Notes: a model not told the origin generated them from the letters alone. Shown: positions 9,116 to 18,726, counted from the first letter of the stretch. The stretch is DNA of 64,000 bases from Rhizobiales bacterium IMCC20636 (GCA_016865015.1 CP018226.1:3999001-4063000), one strand, 5' to 3'. A program made the numbers and translations.

Positions 9116-9811
9116 ATGCAAAAAGTTTTCAATTCAGCGGGTGAGGCTCTGGACGGGCTGTTGTCCGACGGCATGTTTATTGCTGCAGGTGGCTTCGGTC
9201 TGTGCGGCATTCCGGAACTGCTGATCGCAGCCATTCGCGATTCCGGTGTCAAGGATCTGACGGTCGCCTCCAATAATGCCGGTGTCGATGATTTCGGTCT
9301 TGGCCTGTTGCTGCAGACACGGCAGGTCAAGAAAATGATCTCGTCCTATGTGGGTGAAAATGACACCTTCATGCAGCAATATCTGTCCGGAGAACTGGAA
9401 CTGGAATTCAATCCTCAAGGCACACTGGCCGAGCGCATGCGCGCTGGTGGTGCCGGCATTCCGGGTTTCTATACAAAAACCGGCGTTGGCACTGTGATTG
9501 CCGAGGGCAAGGAGCACAAGGATTTCGACGGCCAGACCTATATTCTGGAACGCGGCATTGTTGCTGATATTGCCATTGTCAAAGCCTGGAAGGGTGATGC
9601 GCAGGGCAATCTGGTCTATCGCAAGACGGCCCGCAACTTCAACCCGAATGCGGCAACTTGCGGCAAGGTCTGCATCGCCGAGGTTGAAGAAATTGTACCG
9701 GTCGGCAGCCTTGATCCGGAGATGATCCATACGCCGGGTATTTTCGTGCATCGCCTGATTGCCGGTGAGCATGAAAAACGGATTGAACAAAAAACCGTAC
9801 GCGCGGCTTAA
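9116..9811 (+). CDS. scoA: 3-oxoacid CoA-transferase subunit A
   Basis: A 231-residue alpha subunit of a class I CoA-transferase. The N-terminus carries '[16 protein letters not shown]' (about 19-34), the glycine-rich CoA-transferase signature, followed by '[20 protein letters not shown]' and 'SYVGENDTF'. With subunit B it moves CoA from succinyl-CoA to acetoacetate or a related 3-oxo acid, feeding ketone bodies or aromatic breakdown products into acetyl-CoA. Start ATG 9116 sits 5 bases after GGGAGCA. Subunit B begins 11 bases after the stop. Succinyl-CoA:acetoacetate and 3-oxoadipate CoA-transferases cannot be told apart with confidence; sequence style favours the acetoacetate type. Confidence 0.88.
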   Translation: MQKVFNSAGEALDGLLSDGMFIAAGGFGLCGIPELLIAAIRDSGVKDLTVASNNAGVDDFGLGLLLQTRQVKKMISSYVGENDTFMQQYLSGELELEFNPQGTLAERMRAGGAGIPGFYTKTGVGTVIAEGKEHKDFDGQTYILERGIVADIAIVKAWKGDAQGNLVYRKTARNFNPNAATCGKVCIAEVEEIVPVGSLDPEMIHTPGIFVHRLIAGEHEKRIEQKTVRAA

Positions 9812-9822
9812 GGAGAGCAATT

Positions 9823-10449
9823 ATGTGGGATCGCAATCAAATGGCTGCCTGCGCGGCTCGTGAACTGGAAGACGGCATGTATGTCAATCTGGGTATTGGC
9901 ATTCCGACCCTGGTGTCCAACTACATTCCAGATGGCGTCGATGTGACACTCCAGTCTGAAAACGGCATGCTTGGCATGGGTCCGTTTCCAACCGAGGAAA
10001 ATCTGGATCCGGACCTGATCAATGCCGGCAAGCAGACCATCACGGAACTGGACCGCACCAGCTACTTCTCATCAGCCGACAGCTTTGGCATGATCCGGGG
10101 TGGCAAGATCGACATGGCCATTCTGGGTGCCATGGAAGTCGCGGAAAATGGCGATCTGGCCAACTGGATGATCCCCGGCAAGCTGGTGAAGGGCATGGGC
10201 GGTGCCATGGACCTTGTGGCCGGTGTGAAACGGGTCATCGTGGTCATGGATCACACCAATAAAAAGGGTGAAACCAAGCTTTTGAAAGAATGCACCCTGC
10301 CGCTGACCGGACAGGCCGTTGTCGACCGTATCATCACGAATTTCGGTGTGTTTGATGTGGTGGAAGGCGGCTTGAAAATCGTCGAATTGGCTGAAGGCAT
10401 GACCGAGCAGGAAGTGCGCGCCAAAACCGACGCGACCATCGTCGGCTGA
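9823..10449 (+). CDS. scoB: 3-oxoacid CoA-transferase subunit B
   Basis: A 208-residue beta subunit. '[19 protein letters not shown]' (18-36) and '[12 protein letters not shown]' hold the catalytic Glu46 that forms the glutamyl-CoA thioester. Length and order after subunit A are standard. AAGGAGAGC lies 5 bases before the ATG, so the pair is one operon. It ends at a terminator shared with the convergent dehydrogenase-like gene. Confidence 0.9.
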   Translation: MWDRNQMAACAARELEDGMYVNLGIGIPTLVSNYIPDGVDVTLQSENGMLGMGPFPTEENLDPDLINAGKQTITELDRTSYFSSADSFGMIRGGKIDMAILGAMEVAENGDLANWMIPGKLVKGMGGAMDLVAGVKRVIVVMDHTNKKGETKLLKECTLPLTGQAVVDRIITNFGVFDVVEGGLKIVELAEGMTEQEVRAKTDATIVG

Positions 10450-10471
10450 CGCACAACTCATACTCAATTGC

Positions 10472-10506
10472 ATGCGTCGGGTCCTGCATGGCCCCGGCGC
10501 ATTTTC
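10472..10506 (+). terminator. terminator after the CoA-transferase operon
   Basis: Arms TGCGTCGGG (10473-10481) and CCCGGCGCA (10493-10501) pair over 9 bp with one G-T wobble and an 11-base loop, followed by TTTTCTTAT, 23 bases after the scoB stop. It lies at a convergent junction. Confidence 0.7.
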
Positions 10507-11328
10507 TTATGATCTGGTGCGTGGACGCAGTTTCCGGATTGCTTCCTTCACCGCATCTGGCAGGGCTGTATCAACGCCCTGTGGCGCGGTATCCAGCGCG
10601 CTCATCACATCCTTTTCCAGAATACCGATGGTGTTGTCTTGCGACCATCCATCACGGGCAAACTCGATGTCGGTAAAATTACTGGCAAACCAGTTCTGAC
10701 CTGAACTGTTGTCGATAAGCTGCAACAGGCTTTGTTGATCCAGGTCCAGCCGGTCTGCCCAATCCAGCACAAGACGTGTCATGACGGTTGATGACGCTGC
10801 CAGCAAATTGTTCAAGACCTTTGCCGTCATCCCGGCCCCAAAATCCCCCATTGTGTGAAACGATGTCCCCATCGCCTCAAACAGCGGCATGAGTGGCTGC
10901 AAATCCGTTTCACGGCCACCCAGCATAAAGGACAATCGCTTTTCCTGCGCGGCGATGGCCGCACCGGACATCGGCGCATCGACCAGAGTGATATGGGCTG
11001 GCACCCGGGCACGAAGCGCGCGCACATAGCGCGGAGACAGGGTGGAGGCAATGATGATCGTGTGCAGGTGTTCTGCCGTCTCAACCAGTGCCTGAACGTC
11101 GAACAGTACGGCATCTGTCTGCTGGATATCGCGCACGACAACGATCAGAATTTCCAGGTGACTGGCAAACTGGCGCACATCATTTGTGACCGCTTGCGCA
11201 AAATCGCCGTAGCTTTGCGGTGCGCGGATATCAAACCCCAATGCGTCAAACCCTGCTCCGCGCAAAGCGGCCAGCATCGGTTCACCCATTCGCCCGCAGC
11301 CAGCCAAACCAACTTTTGAGTATGTCAC
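10507..11328 (-). CDS. NAD(P)-dependent oxidoreductase of the 3-hydroxyisobutyrate dehydrogenase family
   Basis: A 273-residue beta-hydroxyacid dehydrogenase. The Rossmann motif is 'GLAGCGRMGEPM' (7-18), the substrate motif 'DAPMSGAAIAAQ' (117-128) and the catalytic lysine K170 in 'GMTAKVLNNLLAAS'. Family members oxidise short 3-hydroxy acids or reduce tartronate semialdehyde. At 273 residues it is a little shorter than usual (about 290-300). It is a single gene facing the CoA-transferase operon and downstream of phoB, with a 124-base gap that may hold its promoter. The exact substrate cannot be told. Confidence 0.85.
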   Translation of the reverse strand: MTYSKVGLAGCGRMGEPMLAALRGAGFDALGFDIRAPQSYGDFAQAVTNDVRQFASHLEILIVVVRDIQQTDAVLFDVQALVETAEHLHTIIIASTLSPRYVRALRARVPAHITLVDAPMSGAAIAAQEKRLSFMLGGRETDLQPLMPLFEAMGTSFHTMGDFGAGMTAKVLNNLLAASSTVMTRLVLDWADRLDLDQQSLLQLIDNSSGQNWFASNFTDIEFARDGWSQDNTIGILEKDVMSALDTAPQGVDTALPDAVKEAIRKLRPRTRS

Positions 11329-11452
11329 CGCTCTTGCCCAGTTCCTGAATGTCCATTTTCAACTGGCTGGATGGTATCACTGTTCATGCGGGGAGCGTTA
11401 TGCCGAATTGCTCGTCCGCTTGCAGCCAGCACCCTTGGTGCGGATGCTGTGG

Positions 11453-12151
11453 CTATGCGAGGAACCGATCGTCTAGCGAATAGCCGGCACCGCGTACGGT
11501 CCGGATCGGATCTTTGGCACGGCCCTTGTTGATGGCTTTGCGCAGGCGTCCGACATGAACATCCACTGTGCGCTCATCGACATAGACATCGTGACCCCAG
11601 ACACCATCCAGCAATTGTTCGCGCGAAAAGACGCGGCCCGGACTTTGCAGGAAGAATTCCAGAAGCTTGAACTCTGTTGGCCCCAGATGAATTTCACGGG
11701 TTGCACGGTGGACCCGATGGGTTTCCCGGTCCATTTCCAGATCACCCGCCATCAGCATTCTTGAAACAACCTCTGGCTTGGCCCTGCGGAGCATGGCTTT
11801 GACCCGTGCCATCAATTCCGGCACGGAGAACGGCTTGACGACATAATCGTCAGCGCCCGTGGACAGGCCGCGAATGCGCTCTGTTTCCTCACCGCGGGCC
11901 GTCAGCATGATGACAGGCAGATTGCGGGTTTCATCGCGTGCCCTCACCCGTCGGCACAATTCTATTCCAGACAGGCCTGGCAGCATCCAGTCCAAGAGCA
12001 TCAGGTCAGGGACGCTTTCGCGCAGCTTCAATTCGGCCTCGTCACCGCGATCGCACACATCGACCTGATAGCCTTCGCTTTCCAGATTATAACGCAAGAG
12101 CAAGCTGAGGGATTCCTCATCCTCAACAACTAATATGCTTGGCGCTGCCAT
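11453..12151 (-). CDS. phoB: phosphate regulon response regulator PhoB
   Basis: A 232-residue OmpR/PhoB-type regulator: receiver domain 1-120 with acidic pocket E10-D11-E12, phospho-acceptor D54, T84 and K106, then a winged-helix domain ('PTEFKLLEFFLQSPGRVFSREQLLDGVWG', 'VDVHVGRLRKAI'). It binds Pho boxes when phosphorylated by PhoR. GGAG lies 9 bases before the ATG. It follows phoU1 by 55 bases and is the last gene of the pho-pst series. Confidence 0.95.
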   Translation of the reverse strand: MAAPSILVVEDEESLSLLLRYNLESEGYQVDVCDRGDEAELKLRESVPDLMLLDWMLPGLSGIELCRRVRARDETRNLPVIMLTARGEETERIRGLSTGADDYVVKPFSVPELMARVKAMLRRAKPEVVSRMLMAGDLEMDRETHRVHRATREIHLGPTEFKLLEFFLQSPGRVFSREQLLDGVWGHDVYVDERTVDVHVGRLRKAINKGRAKDPIRTVRGAGYSLDDRFLA

Positions 12152-12206
12152 GATTGCGTCTCCGTAAGTACTTCAAGAATTTCGGCGTCTGGGGTCAAAA
12201 ACCCGA

Positions 12207-12923
12207 TCAAGTCGCGGGATTGTAAGGCACCTGTATGGCGCTGTTGTCACCCTTTGGCCGTTCATCTTCCAACTGAACGCCGGTCACTTTGTAGATGACC
12301 GTTTCCGCAATATTGGTTGCATGATCGCCGATGCGCTCAATATTCTTGGCGCAAAAAAGCAGATGGGTACAATAGGAAATGTTGCGTGGGTCTTCCATCA
12401 TGTAGGTCAGGAGTTCGCGGAACAGAGACGTATAGATGGCATCAATTTCGTTGTCGTTCTTCCAGACAAGTTCAGCCTGTTCGACGTCACCGGAGACAAA
12501 AGCGTTCAAAACCTTGGTCAGTTGTGATTGTGCCAATTCCGCCATGTGCTCAATGCCATGGACCAATTTTGATGGCAGAACCAGGCTTTCTATTGCGATG
12601 GCACGTTTGGCAATATTCTTCGCCAGATCGCCGCATCGCTCCAGATCATTGGATACGCGCAACGCAGCAATGATTTCTCTGAGATCAGAGGCCATGGGCT
12701 GGCGTTTGGCGATGGTCAGGATTGCGTCTTCCTCGACCTGGCGCTGCAACTTGTCCAAATCCTTGTCATCCGCGATGACTTTCTTGGCCCTGACAGTATC
12801 TGCCTGCAGCAGTGACTGCAGGGCTTCACCGATCATGCTCTCCGACATACCGCCCATTTCCGAGATGTATCGTGCCAAAGTCTGAAGTTCTTCATCATAG
12901 GCAGTAACTGTATGGTCAGCCAT
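12207..12923 (-). CDS. phoU: phosphate signalling protein PhoU (copy 1)
   Basis: A 238-residue all-helical PhoU with two repeats of the PhoU domain; visible hallmarks are 'QPMASDLREIIAALR', 'ERCGDLAKNIAKR' and 'IERIGDHATNIAE' (acidic/His metal-binding helices). PhoU links the PstSCAB transporter to PhoR and keeps the regulon off when phosphate is plentiful. AAGGA precedes the ATG. This copy sits in the usual place before phoB. A close paralogue lies at 17181-17885. Confidence 0.95.
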   Translation of the reverse strand: MADHTVTAYDEELQTLARYISEMGGMSESMIGEALQSLLQADTVRAKKVIADDKDLDKLQRQVEEDAILTIAKRQPMASDLREIIAALRVSNDLERCGDLAKNIAKRAIAIESLVLPSKLVHGIEHMAELAQSQLTKVLNAFVSGDVEQAELVWKNDNEIDAIYTSLFRELLTYMMEDPRNISYCTHLLFCAKNIERIGDHATNIAETVIYKVTGVQLEDERPKGDNSAIQVPYNPAT

Positions 12924-13067
12924 GTTTCTATCCTTGCTTTAATCCGAAATGATTGTGTGTGATGCGCCGGGAAGAGCCGAATGCTGTCTCGCGTGTCGGG
13001 TGCTGCCTTGGAGGCGGTAACAGTGTTGTCGGTCCCGGTTTTTCGCGCACCACACCATCCAGCAAAT

Positions 13068-14369
13068 CTACCATTTTCGCTCTAATTTCTTACGCATGAA
13101 AATTGCAATTGCATTCATGCTGATGAGAAATGCCATAAGAACGAGAATAGCTGCTGACGTGCGACTGACAAATCCACGCTCGGGGCTGTCGGCCCATATG
13201 AAAATTTGGGTCGGAAGCGCTGTGGCACTGTCAAACGGGGTCGAAGGCGCTGACGTGATAAATGCGTTCATGCCAATCAACAAAAGCGGTGCGGTTTCGC
13301 CCAATGCCTGGGCCAGTCCAATGATTGTTCCCGTCAGAATACCGGGCATGGCAAGTGGCAAGACATGACCGAATACGACCTGTTGTCTGGAAGCGCCGAT
13401 GCCCAGTGCAGCCTCCCTGATAGAAGGTGGAACAGCCTTCAACGCGGCTCTGGTTGCGATGATGATCGTTGGCATGGTCATCAGGGCAAGGGTCAAGCCA
13501 CCAACGAACGGAACTGACCGTGGCAGCCCGAACCATCCGATAAAGACAGCGAGCGCCAAAAGACCGAACACAACAGAGGGAACGGCCGCAAGATTATTGA
13601 TGTTCACTTCAATAATATCGCTGATGCGATTTTTGGGTGCAAACTCTTCAAGATAGATCGCAGCACCTATTCCCAGAGGGAACGAAATCACAAAACAAAC
13701 CAGAAGCGCCCAGAACGAGCCGATGATTGCACCCTTGAGCCCCGCCAGTTCGGGGAACCGGCTGTCTGCATTGGTAATCAGACCGGTGTTGATTGGCGTA
13801 GAGATCATGCCCGCTGCTTGAAGGGCATCGAAGTAGCCCAGTTGATTGTCTTTCAATCTGCGCAATTGCTCAGGTGTGTTCCGGTCGATCTGATCTTTGT
13901 TCAACTGATCATAAGGATCAGAAACCGGCACCGAAAGCTCTACGGTCTGACCAATAAGGTCAGGGTTTTCAACCACCATGTCACGGAGTTTGAACTGGGC
14001 ACCATTTGAAAAGATATCTTCAATCTTGCGCATCGTCGCCCTGTCGCTCACATCAACACCAGGTATCGATTTGGCGAGGGAGGCGGCGAGAACGTCATCA
14101 AAATTTCCGCGCGGCAAACGACTTAACGGAACCTCTTCCGGATCGACAAATACGTTGAGCGTGACATGCGTTTGAATGAACGCCGTGTGCCCCGTCGATA
14201 CAAGTGAAGCTATCAGAATGAAAAGCATCAGAAAGGCAATGCTGATCGCAGTGATGCCAAGAGTTTGCAGTATCACCTGCTTGCGTTTGCGCCGCGCAAG
14301 GCTGCGCCTGATCGCAGTAGTGGTGCTTTCTTCTGAGACAGCGGCTAGTTCGGATGTAATGACGGACAT
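13068..14369 (-). CDS. pstA: phosphate ABC transporter permease PstA
   Basis: A 433-residue permease. ATG 14369 is preferred because it follows the pstC stop by 10 bases with AAGGCAGG upstream; a frame extension to 14447 would overlap pstC. After a basic N-terminus and one helix (about 45-65) comes a long periplasmic insert ('VFVDPEEVPLSRLPRGNFDDVL...') and then the binding-protein-dependent permease domain with the EAA-type loop 'REAALGIGASRQQVVFGHVLPLAMPG'. The long insert (total 433 against roughly 300 residues for the E. coli protein) is typical of alphaproteobacterial PstA. It imports phosphate with PstC. Confidence 0.93.
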   Translation of the reverse strand: MSVITSELAAVSEESTTTAIRRSLARRKRKQVILQTLGITAISIAFLMLFILIASLVSTGHTAFIQTHVTLNVFVDPEEVPLSRLPRGNFDDVLAASLAKSIPGVDVSDRATMRKIEDIFSNGAQFKLRDMVVENPDLIGQTVELSVPVSDPYDQLNKDQIDRNTPEQLRRLKDNQLGYFDALQAAGMISTPINTGLITNADSRFPELAGLKGAIIGSFWALLVCFVISFPLGIGAAIYLEEFAPKNRISDIIEVNINNLAAVPSVVFGLLALAVFIGWFGLPRSVPFVGGLTLALMTMPTIIIATRAALKAVPPSIREAALGIGASRQQVVFGHVLPLAMPGILTGTIIGLAQALGETAPLLLIGMNAFITSAPSTPFDSATALPTQIFIWADSPERGFVSRTSAAILVLMAFLISMNAIAIFMRKKLERKW

Positions 14370-14379
14370 GGTACCTGCC

Positions 14380-15756
14380 TTAGTCGTAAGCTTCGCGATA
14401 CTTGCGGACAAACCGAAGCGCGAAAATGTTGATGATAAGGGTGACAATGAACAACATCATGCCGAGTGCGAATGCAGCGAGCGTTTTTGGATTGTCAAAG
14501 GACGTGTCGCCGATGAGCAGAGTAACGATCTGAACCGTGACTGTTGTCACGCTTTCCAGCGGATTGGCCGTCAAATTTGCAATCAGTCCAGCAGCCATGA
14601 CCACAATCATTGTCTCGCCGATGGCCCGGCTGACTGCCAGCAGAACGCCGCCCACAATTCCCGGAATGGCCGCAGGAAAAAGAATATTCAACACCGTCTC
14701 GGCACGCGTTGCGCCAAGGGCCAGAGCCCCATCGCGCAGAGAGCGCGGCACAGCAGACAATGCATCATCTGCAAAGGATGAAATGAATGGAACCAACATG
14801 ATTCCCATGACACTGCCTGCCGCAAGGGCGGTGTTGGGCGAAACACCAATGCCCAGACTTGCGCCCAGGCTGCGGATCGCCGGAGCGACAACCAGAATGG
14901 CAAAGAAGCCATAAACGACAGTCGGCACCCCTGCCAGAACCTCGAGAATTGGCTTGGCGGTTGAGCGCACCAATGGCGGAGCAAATTCGTTCAGGTAAAT
15001 GGCCGAAAACAGGCCGATTGGAATGGCCAGGAACAGAGCGACTACGGTGATTACGAGCGTACCAACGATCACCGGGATCCAGCCAAAGGCACCGGCAGCT
15101 GCCACTTGATCAGCCCGAATTGGAATCTGTGGCTCCCAGTTCAGACCGAACAGAAACTCGGTCAGTGGCACCATCTGCAAAAACTTGTAGGTTTCAAAGG
15201 CAAGTGAAGAAACAATGCCGACAGTTGTAAAAATTGCAACGACCGAGCAAAAAACCATCAGTCCCGACACGATCCATTCGACGCCCTGGCGCGCACGGAA
15301 AGTGGCTGTGACCCGCTTCTTTGCTAAGATCAGCAACCCGAGCGCACACAAAGTCACAATGGCAACCAGCATCATCGACGATGTCGCCTGAAGGGATACC
15401 AATCTTGATCCAGCGGCAATTTTCCAATCTTCCGGCGTGCCGAAAGTCTGACCGCGCGAAAGAGATTTGATTTCCGCCAGGATCAGCTGGCTCTGGCCTT
15501 CGCCAAGCCCGTCAAGCACGCCTTCAGGCAAGCTGTTCATGATAAGACTGTCGACAACCGAGCCCTGCATGATCAACCAGACGATGGTCAGCACGAAAAC
15601 CGGGACAAGAATTGACAGGAGTGAATACAGACCATGATATCCTGAAAGGGAATGCAGGCGCGCACCATCGCGGCGTATGGCCAAAGCGGTTCGCCGGTTC
15701 AGCCAATATCCCAAAAGGCTGATGACGAGAAGAATCGCGAATGCAAATGTGGTCAT
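14380..15756 (-). CDS. pstC: phosphate ABC transporter permease PstC
   Basis: A 458-residue permease with about eight hydrophobic segments: two at the N-terminus, a periplasmic stretch with 'LSRGQTFGTPEDWKIAAGSR', and the C-terminal permease domain with 'RDGALALGATRAETVLNILFPAAIPG'. As with PstA it is longer than the E. coli protein because of an N-terminal extension usual in alphaproteobacteria. It follows pstS after 72 bases that hold a very stable hairpin. Confidence 0.93.
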   Translation of the reverse strand: MTTFAFAILLVISLLGYWLNRRTALAIRRDGARLHSLSGYHGLYSLLSILVPVFVLTIVWLIMQGSVVDSLIMNSLPEGVLDGLGEGQSQLILAEIKSLSRGQTFGTPEDWKIAAGSRLVSLQATSSMMLVAIVTLCALGLLILAKKRVTATFRARQGVEWIVSGLMVFCSVVAIFTTVGIVSSLAFETYKFLQMVPLTEFLFGLNWEPQIPIRADQVAAAGAFGWIPVIVGTLVITVVALFLAIPIGLFSAIYLNEFAPPLVRSTAKPILEVLAGVPTVVYGFFAILVVAPAIRSLGASLGIGVSPNTALAAGSVMGIMLVPFISSFADDALSAVPRSLRDGALALGATRAETVLNILFPAAIPGIVGGVLLAVSRAIGETMIVVMAAGLIANLTANPLESVTTVTVQIVTLLIGDTSFDNPKTLAAFALGMMLFIVTLIINIFALRFVRKYREAYD

Positions 15757-15782
15757 CTCTTCACTCTTTCAAAAAATTATGC

Positions 15783-15804
15783 CTCGAGCCGCGAACGGCT
15801 CGAG
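15783..15804 (-). other. intercistronic hairpin between pstS and pstC
   Basis: A perfect 9-bp inverted repeat CTCGAGCCG / CGGCTCGAG with a 4-base loop (UUCG in the transcript) starts 24 bases after the pstS stop. In the transcript it is followed by CATAATTTTTTG, so it may partly terminate transcription or protect pstS mRNA from 3' decay. Either would make binding protein more abundant than permease. Confidence 0.75.
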
Positions 15805-15828
15805 ACCTTTGATTTGCCAAGGACTGGC

Positions 15829-16866
15829 TTATTTAGGGGCGTCCATCGCCTTGCCGTTCAGGATTGCATCCTGAAGGTCTGCACGGCGCTCGTCTGCAAG
15901 CGGCACCAGACCACGTTCAGACAGGTAGCCACCGGTCTCAAGAGCATCTTCAGACATGTATTCTTCGATGAACTCATTGAGGTTCGCAATCACACCACGA
16001 TGCGCGTTCTTTACGTAGAAGTAGAGAGGACGGGACACAGGGTAGGATTTGTCAGCAATCGTGTCAGTGGATGGCTCAACGCCTTCAATCTTGACGCCTT
16101 TCAAGCGATCAAGGTTTTCATAAAGGAAGGAGTAACCGAAAATGCCAACAGCATTGGGGTCGGATTCAAGACGCTGCACGATCAGATTGTCGTTTTCACC
16201 AGCTTCGATGAAAGGACCATCTGTCCGCATGCGCGAGCAGTTTTCGCCAATCCAGTCGCCGTCGAAATCGCCATCGGCAACGTAGTCCAGCTCTTCACAA
16301 CCAGCATGCATTGCCAATTCAACAAATGCATCACGTGTACCGGAAGTTGGTGGCGGGCCGTAAGCAAGGATTTCAGAGTCTGGCAGATCGGCATTGATTT
16401 CAGACCATTTTGTGTATGGGTTATCAACCCATTCACCGCCAACAGGTACCTGAGCTGCCAAAGCCAGGTAGATTTCACTAAGAGTAAGATCCCAGTCAAA
16501 ATCATTGTCGCGTGAAATAGCAAGTGACAGGCCGTCGAAGCCAATCAGCGCTTCGGAGATGTCTGTCACGCCATTGGTCTGGCACAGCGCGTACTCTGAA
16601 GCTTTCATAGCGCGGGAGGCGCCAGTAATGTCTGGATGTGCTTCGCCAACACCTTCGCAGAAAATCTGCATGCCGCCGCCGGTTCCAGTTGATTCAACAA
16701 TCGGAGAAGGGGCTCCGGTATTGTTGGAAAACTGCTCGGCTACAGCCTGTGTATATGGGAATACAGTCGAAGATCCGACGATGCGGATTTCGTCGCGAGC
16801 GATGGCAGCAGTCGCAGAAACTGCTGTGATGGCGAGTGCAGAGGTAGCCAATTTTAGATAGGACAT
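15829..16866 (-). CDS. pstS: periplasmic phosphate-binding protein PstS
   Basis: A 345-residue binding protein: a signal peptide at 1-23 ('ATSALAITAVSATAAIA'), then 'IRIVGSSTVFPYTQAVAEQF' and 'GTGGGMQIFCEGVG', both typical of PstS phosphate-binding loops, and 'GPPPTSGTRDAFVELAM' with the second phosphate-contacting TSGTRD turn. It captures phosphate in the periplasm for PstCAB. Its promoter region carries a strong Pho box. Confidence 0.95.
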   Translation of the reverse strand: MSYLKLATSALAITAVSATAAIARDEIRIVGSSTVFPYTQAVAEQFSNNTGAPSPIVESTGTGGGMQIFCEGVGEAHPDITGASRAMKASEYALCQTNGVTDISEALIGFDGLSLAISRDNDFDWDLTLSEIYLALAAQVPVGGEWVDNPYTKWSEINADLPDSEILAYGPPPTSGTRDAFVELAMHAGCEELDYVADGDFDGDWIGENCSRMRTDGPFIEAGENDNLIVQRLESDPNAVGIFGYSFLYENLDRLKGVKIEGVEPSTDTIADKSYPVSRPLYFYVKNAHRGVIANLNEFIEEYMSEDALETGGYLSERGLVPLADERRADLQDAILNGKAMDAPK

Positions 16867-16930
16867 GAGAACTCCTTGGGTTTCGTTTGTGATCGATTGC
16901 GCGACCTGATTGTTCGAGTACTCCCAGCGA

Positions 16931-16970
16931 GTGTCATCAATGTAACAGTTTTGTTACAAGTTTATGACAC
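16931..16970 (-). promoter_or_regulatory. Pho box upstream of pstS
   Basis: Read on the - strand this is four 7-base units spaced exactly 11 bases: TGTCATA-aact-TGTAACA-aaac-TGTTACA-ttga-TGACACT. This matches the tandem PhoB site (CTGTCAT-type half sites, 11-bp period). The segment ends 65 bases before the pstS ATG. It is also nearly symmetrical (GTGTCAT...ATGACAC), so it reads as a weaker array on the other strand. Confidence 0.85.
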
Positions 16971-17180
16971 TCGCACATGATCACAATTTTCGGACTGCGC
17001 GACGCAATTCTTGAGCGTCGTCAACACCGCAAATCATCGCGTTTGCATACCCCGCAGGGCCACGCATCCAATGCAGTTGTGAACCACAGATGTTTGGGCT
17101 TCGGCCTTGGGAAAAGACGGGTCAGACCACTGCCTGCAAAGTGCGCGGTTGGTCAAACGGTTCGGTAGAAAGGAAACTGT

Positions 17181-17885
17181 CTAGTGGACGAGGTTGGTTG
17201 AACTGTTGTCCTGCTTGGGCCGCTCATTGCTCGGCACAGACCCCGTCGCCTGATAGATGATGGTTTCTGCAATATTTGTTGCATGATCGCCAATGCGTTC
17301 CACGTTCTTGGCGCAGAACAACAGATGGGTACAGCTGGAGATATTACGCGGATCTTCCATCATGTAAGTCAGCAATTCACGGAAGAGCGATGTATACATG
17401 GCATCGATTTCATCATCGTTCCGCCATACAAAGTCTGCCGTTTCAACGTCCTTTGTGACATATGCATCCAACACCCTGGACAATTGGGCCTGGGTCAATT
17501 CGGAAATGTGCTCGATGCCATGAACGAGCTTGGGCGGCAGAGCGTGCCCCTGAAGCGCGATGGCGCGCCTGGCAATGTTTTTGGCCAAATCACCACAGCG
17601 TTCAAGATTACCAGCGATCCGCAGGGACGCAATGATTTCGCGCAGATCAGATGCCATTGGCTGGCGCTTTGCTATCGTGCGAACCGCGTCTTCTTCGACG
17701 CGCCGCTGCAAATTATCCAGATCCCTGTCATCCGCAATAACTCTTTTGGCCAAGAATGAATCCGCGCGCACCAATGCGCGCAAGGCGTCACCAATCATGC
17801 CCTCCGAGATGCCTCCCATCTCTGCGATATGTTTGGCGAGTGTCCGTAGTTCCGCATCATATACAGAGATGGTGTGGTCGGTCAT
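17181..17885 (-). CDS. phoU: phosphate signalling protein PhoU (copy 2)
   Basis: A 234-residue PhoU, roughly two-thirds identical to copy 1 by eye, with the same helices 'QPMASDLREIIASLR', 'ERCGDLAKNIARR', 'VERIGDHATNIAE'. ATG 17885 is chosen because it begins the conserved 'MTDHT' N-terminus 22 bases after pstB; an in-frame start at 17993 would overlap pstB. The copies differ mostly at the C-terminal tail and in residues 40-50 and 110-120. It forms a pair with pstB. Two phoU genes in one pst locus suggest duplication of a pstB-phoU unit or division of labour. Confidence 0.93.
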   Translation of the reverse strand: MTDHTISVYDAELRTLAKHIAEMGGISEGMIGDALRALVRADSFLAKRVIADDRDLDNLQRRVEEDAVRTIAKRQPMASDLREIIASLRIAGNLERCGDLAKNIARRAIALQGHALPPKLVHGIEHISELTQAQLSRVLDAYVTKDVETADFVWRNDDEIDAMYTSLFRELLTYMMEDPRNISSCTHLLFCAKNVERIGDHATNIAETIIYQATGSVPSNERPKQDNSSTNLVH

Positions 17886-17907
17886 GGCCGGGTCCCAGGC
17901 GTATATC

Positions 17908-18726
17908 CTAGCCGAACCGGCCAGTAATATAGTCTTGTGTTCGCTTGTCGTTCGGATTGGTAAAGATGTCGTCGGTCTCGCCTTCTTCAACAAGGTTGCC
18001 CATGTGGAAAAACGCTGTCCGTTGAGAGACCCGCGCGGCCTGCTGCATGGAGTGTGTCACAATGACAATGGTGTAATTGCTGCGCAACTCATCAATCAGT
18101 TCTTCAACCTTGGCGGTCGCAATTGGATCGAGCGCGGAGCACGGTTCATCCATGAGGATCACCTCGGGGCTGACCGCGATGGCACGCGCTATGCACAAAC
18201 GCTGCTGCTGCCCGCCAGAAAGACCGGTGCCTGGTCCATCAAGCCGGTCTTTGACTTCCTCGAAAAGGCCTGCTTTCTGCAAGCTTGTGACAACCATGGC
18301 CTCAAGTTCTGTCTTGCTGTTGGCAAGGCCGTGAATTCGTGGGCCGTAGGCAACATTATCAAAGATGGATTTCGGGAACGGATTTGGTTTCTGGAAAACC
18401 ATGCCCACACGTGCGCGCAGCTCAACAACATCCACGGAAGGATCGTAAATATCCTTGCCATCCAGTGTGATATCGCCCTGCACTCGGCAAACATCAATGG
18501 TGTCATTCATGCGATTAAGGCAGCGCAGGAATGTTGACTTACCGCACCCGGACGGCCCAATCAATGAGGTTACCTGATGCTTGCGCACATCCAGATCGAC
18601 ATCAAAAAGCGCCTGCTTCTCACCGTAAAATACATTGACATTCTTGCCTCTCATCTTGACCTTTGAGGCATTGGCCAAGGCGGCGCTTTGATTTGTTGTG
18701 CTTGCGGTCTGCACTGAAGCGTCCAT
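17908..18726 (-). CDS. pstB: phosphate ABC transporter ATP-binding protein PstB
   Basis: A 272-residue ATPase with Walker [10 protein letters not shown] (57-65), signature '[16 protein letters not shown]', Walker B '[16 protein letters not shown]' and a switch His. ATG 18726 has AAAGGAAT upstream; an earlier in-frame start at 18765 is less likely. It energises phosphate uptake through PstCA. It is displaced: the usual order is pstS-pstC-pstA-pstB-phoU, but here pstB and a phoU lie upstream of pstS. Confidence 0.95.
   Translation of the reverse strand: MDASVQTASTTNQSAALANASKVKMRGKNVNVFYGEKQALFDVDLDVRKHQVTSLIGPSGCGKSTFLRCLNRMNDTIDVCRVQGDITLDGKDIYDPSVDVVELRARVGMVFQKPNPFPKSIFDNVAYGPRIHGLANSKTELEAMVVTSLQKAGLFEEVKDRLDGPGTGLSGGQQQRLCIARAIAVSPEVILMDEPCSALDPIATAKVEELIDELRSNYTIVIVTHSMQQAARVSQRTAFFHMGNLVEEGETDDIFTNPNDKRTQDYITGRFG

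Noticed and set aside
12924-13067. Remnant of pstB between pstA and phoU1
   Set aside because: Translation of the 144-base gap shows no PstB-like motif; nothing supports a relic.
13818-14781. Long open frames on the strand opposite pstA and pstC
   Set aside because: They are antisense shadows of clearly conserved permease genes.
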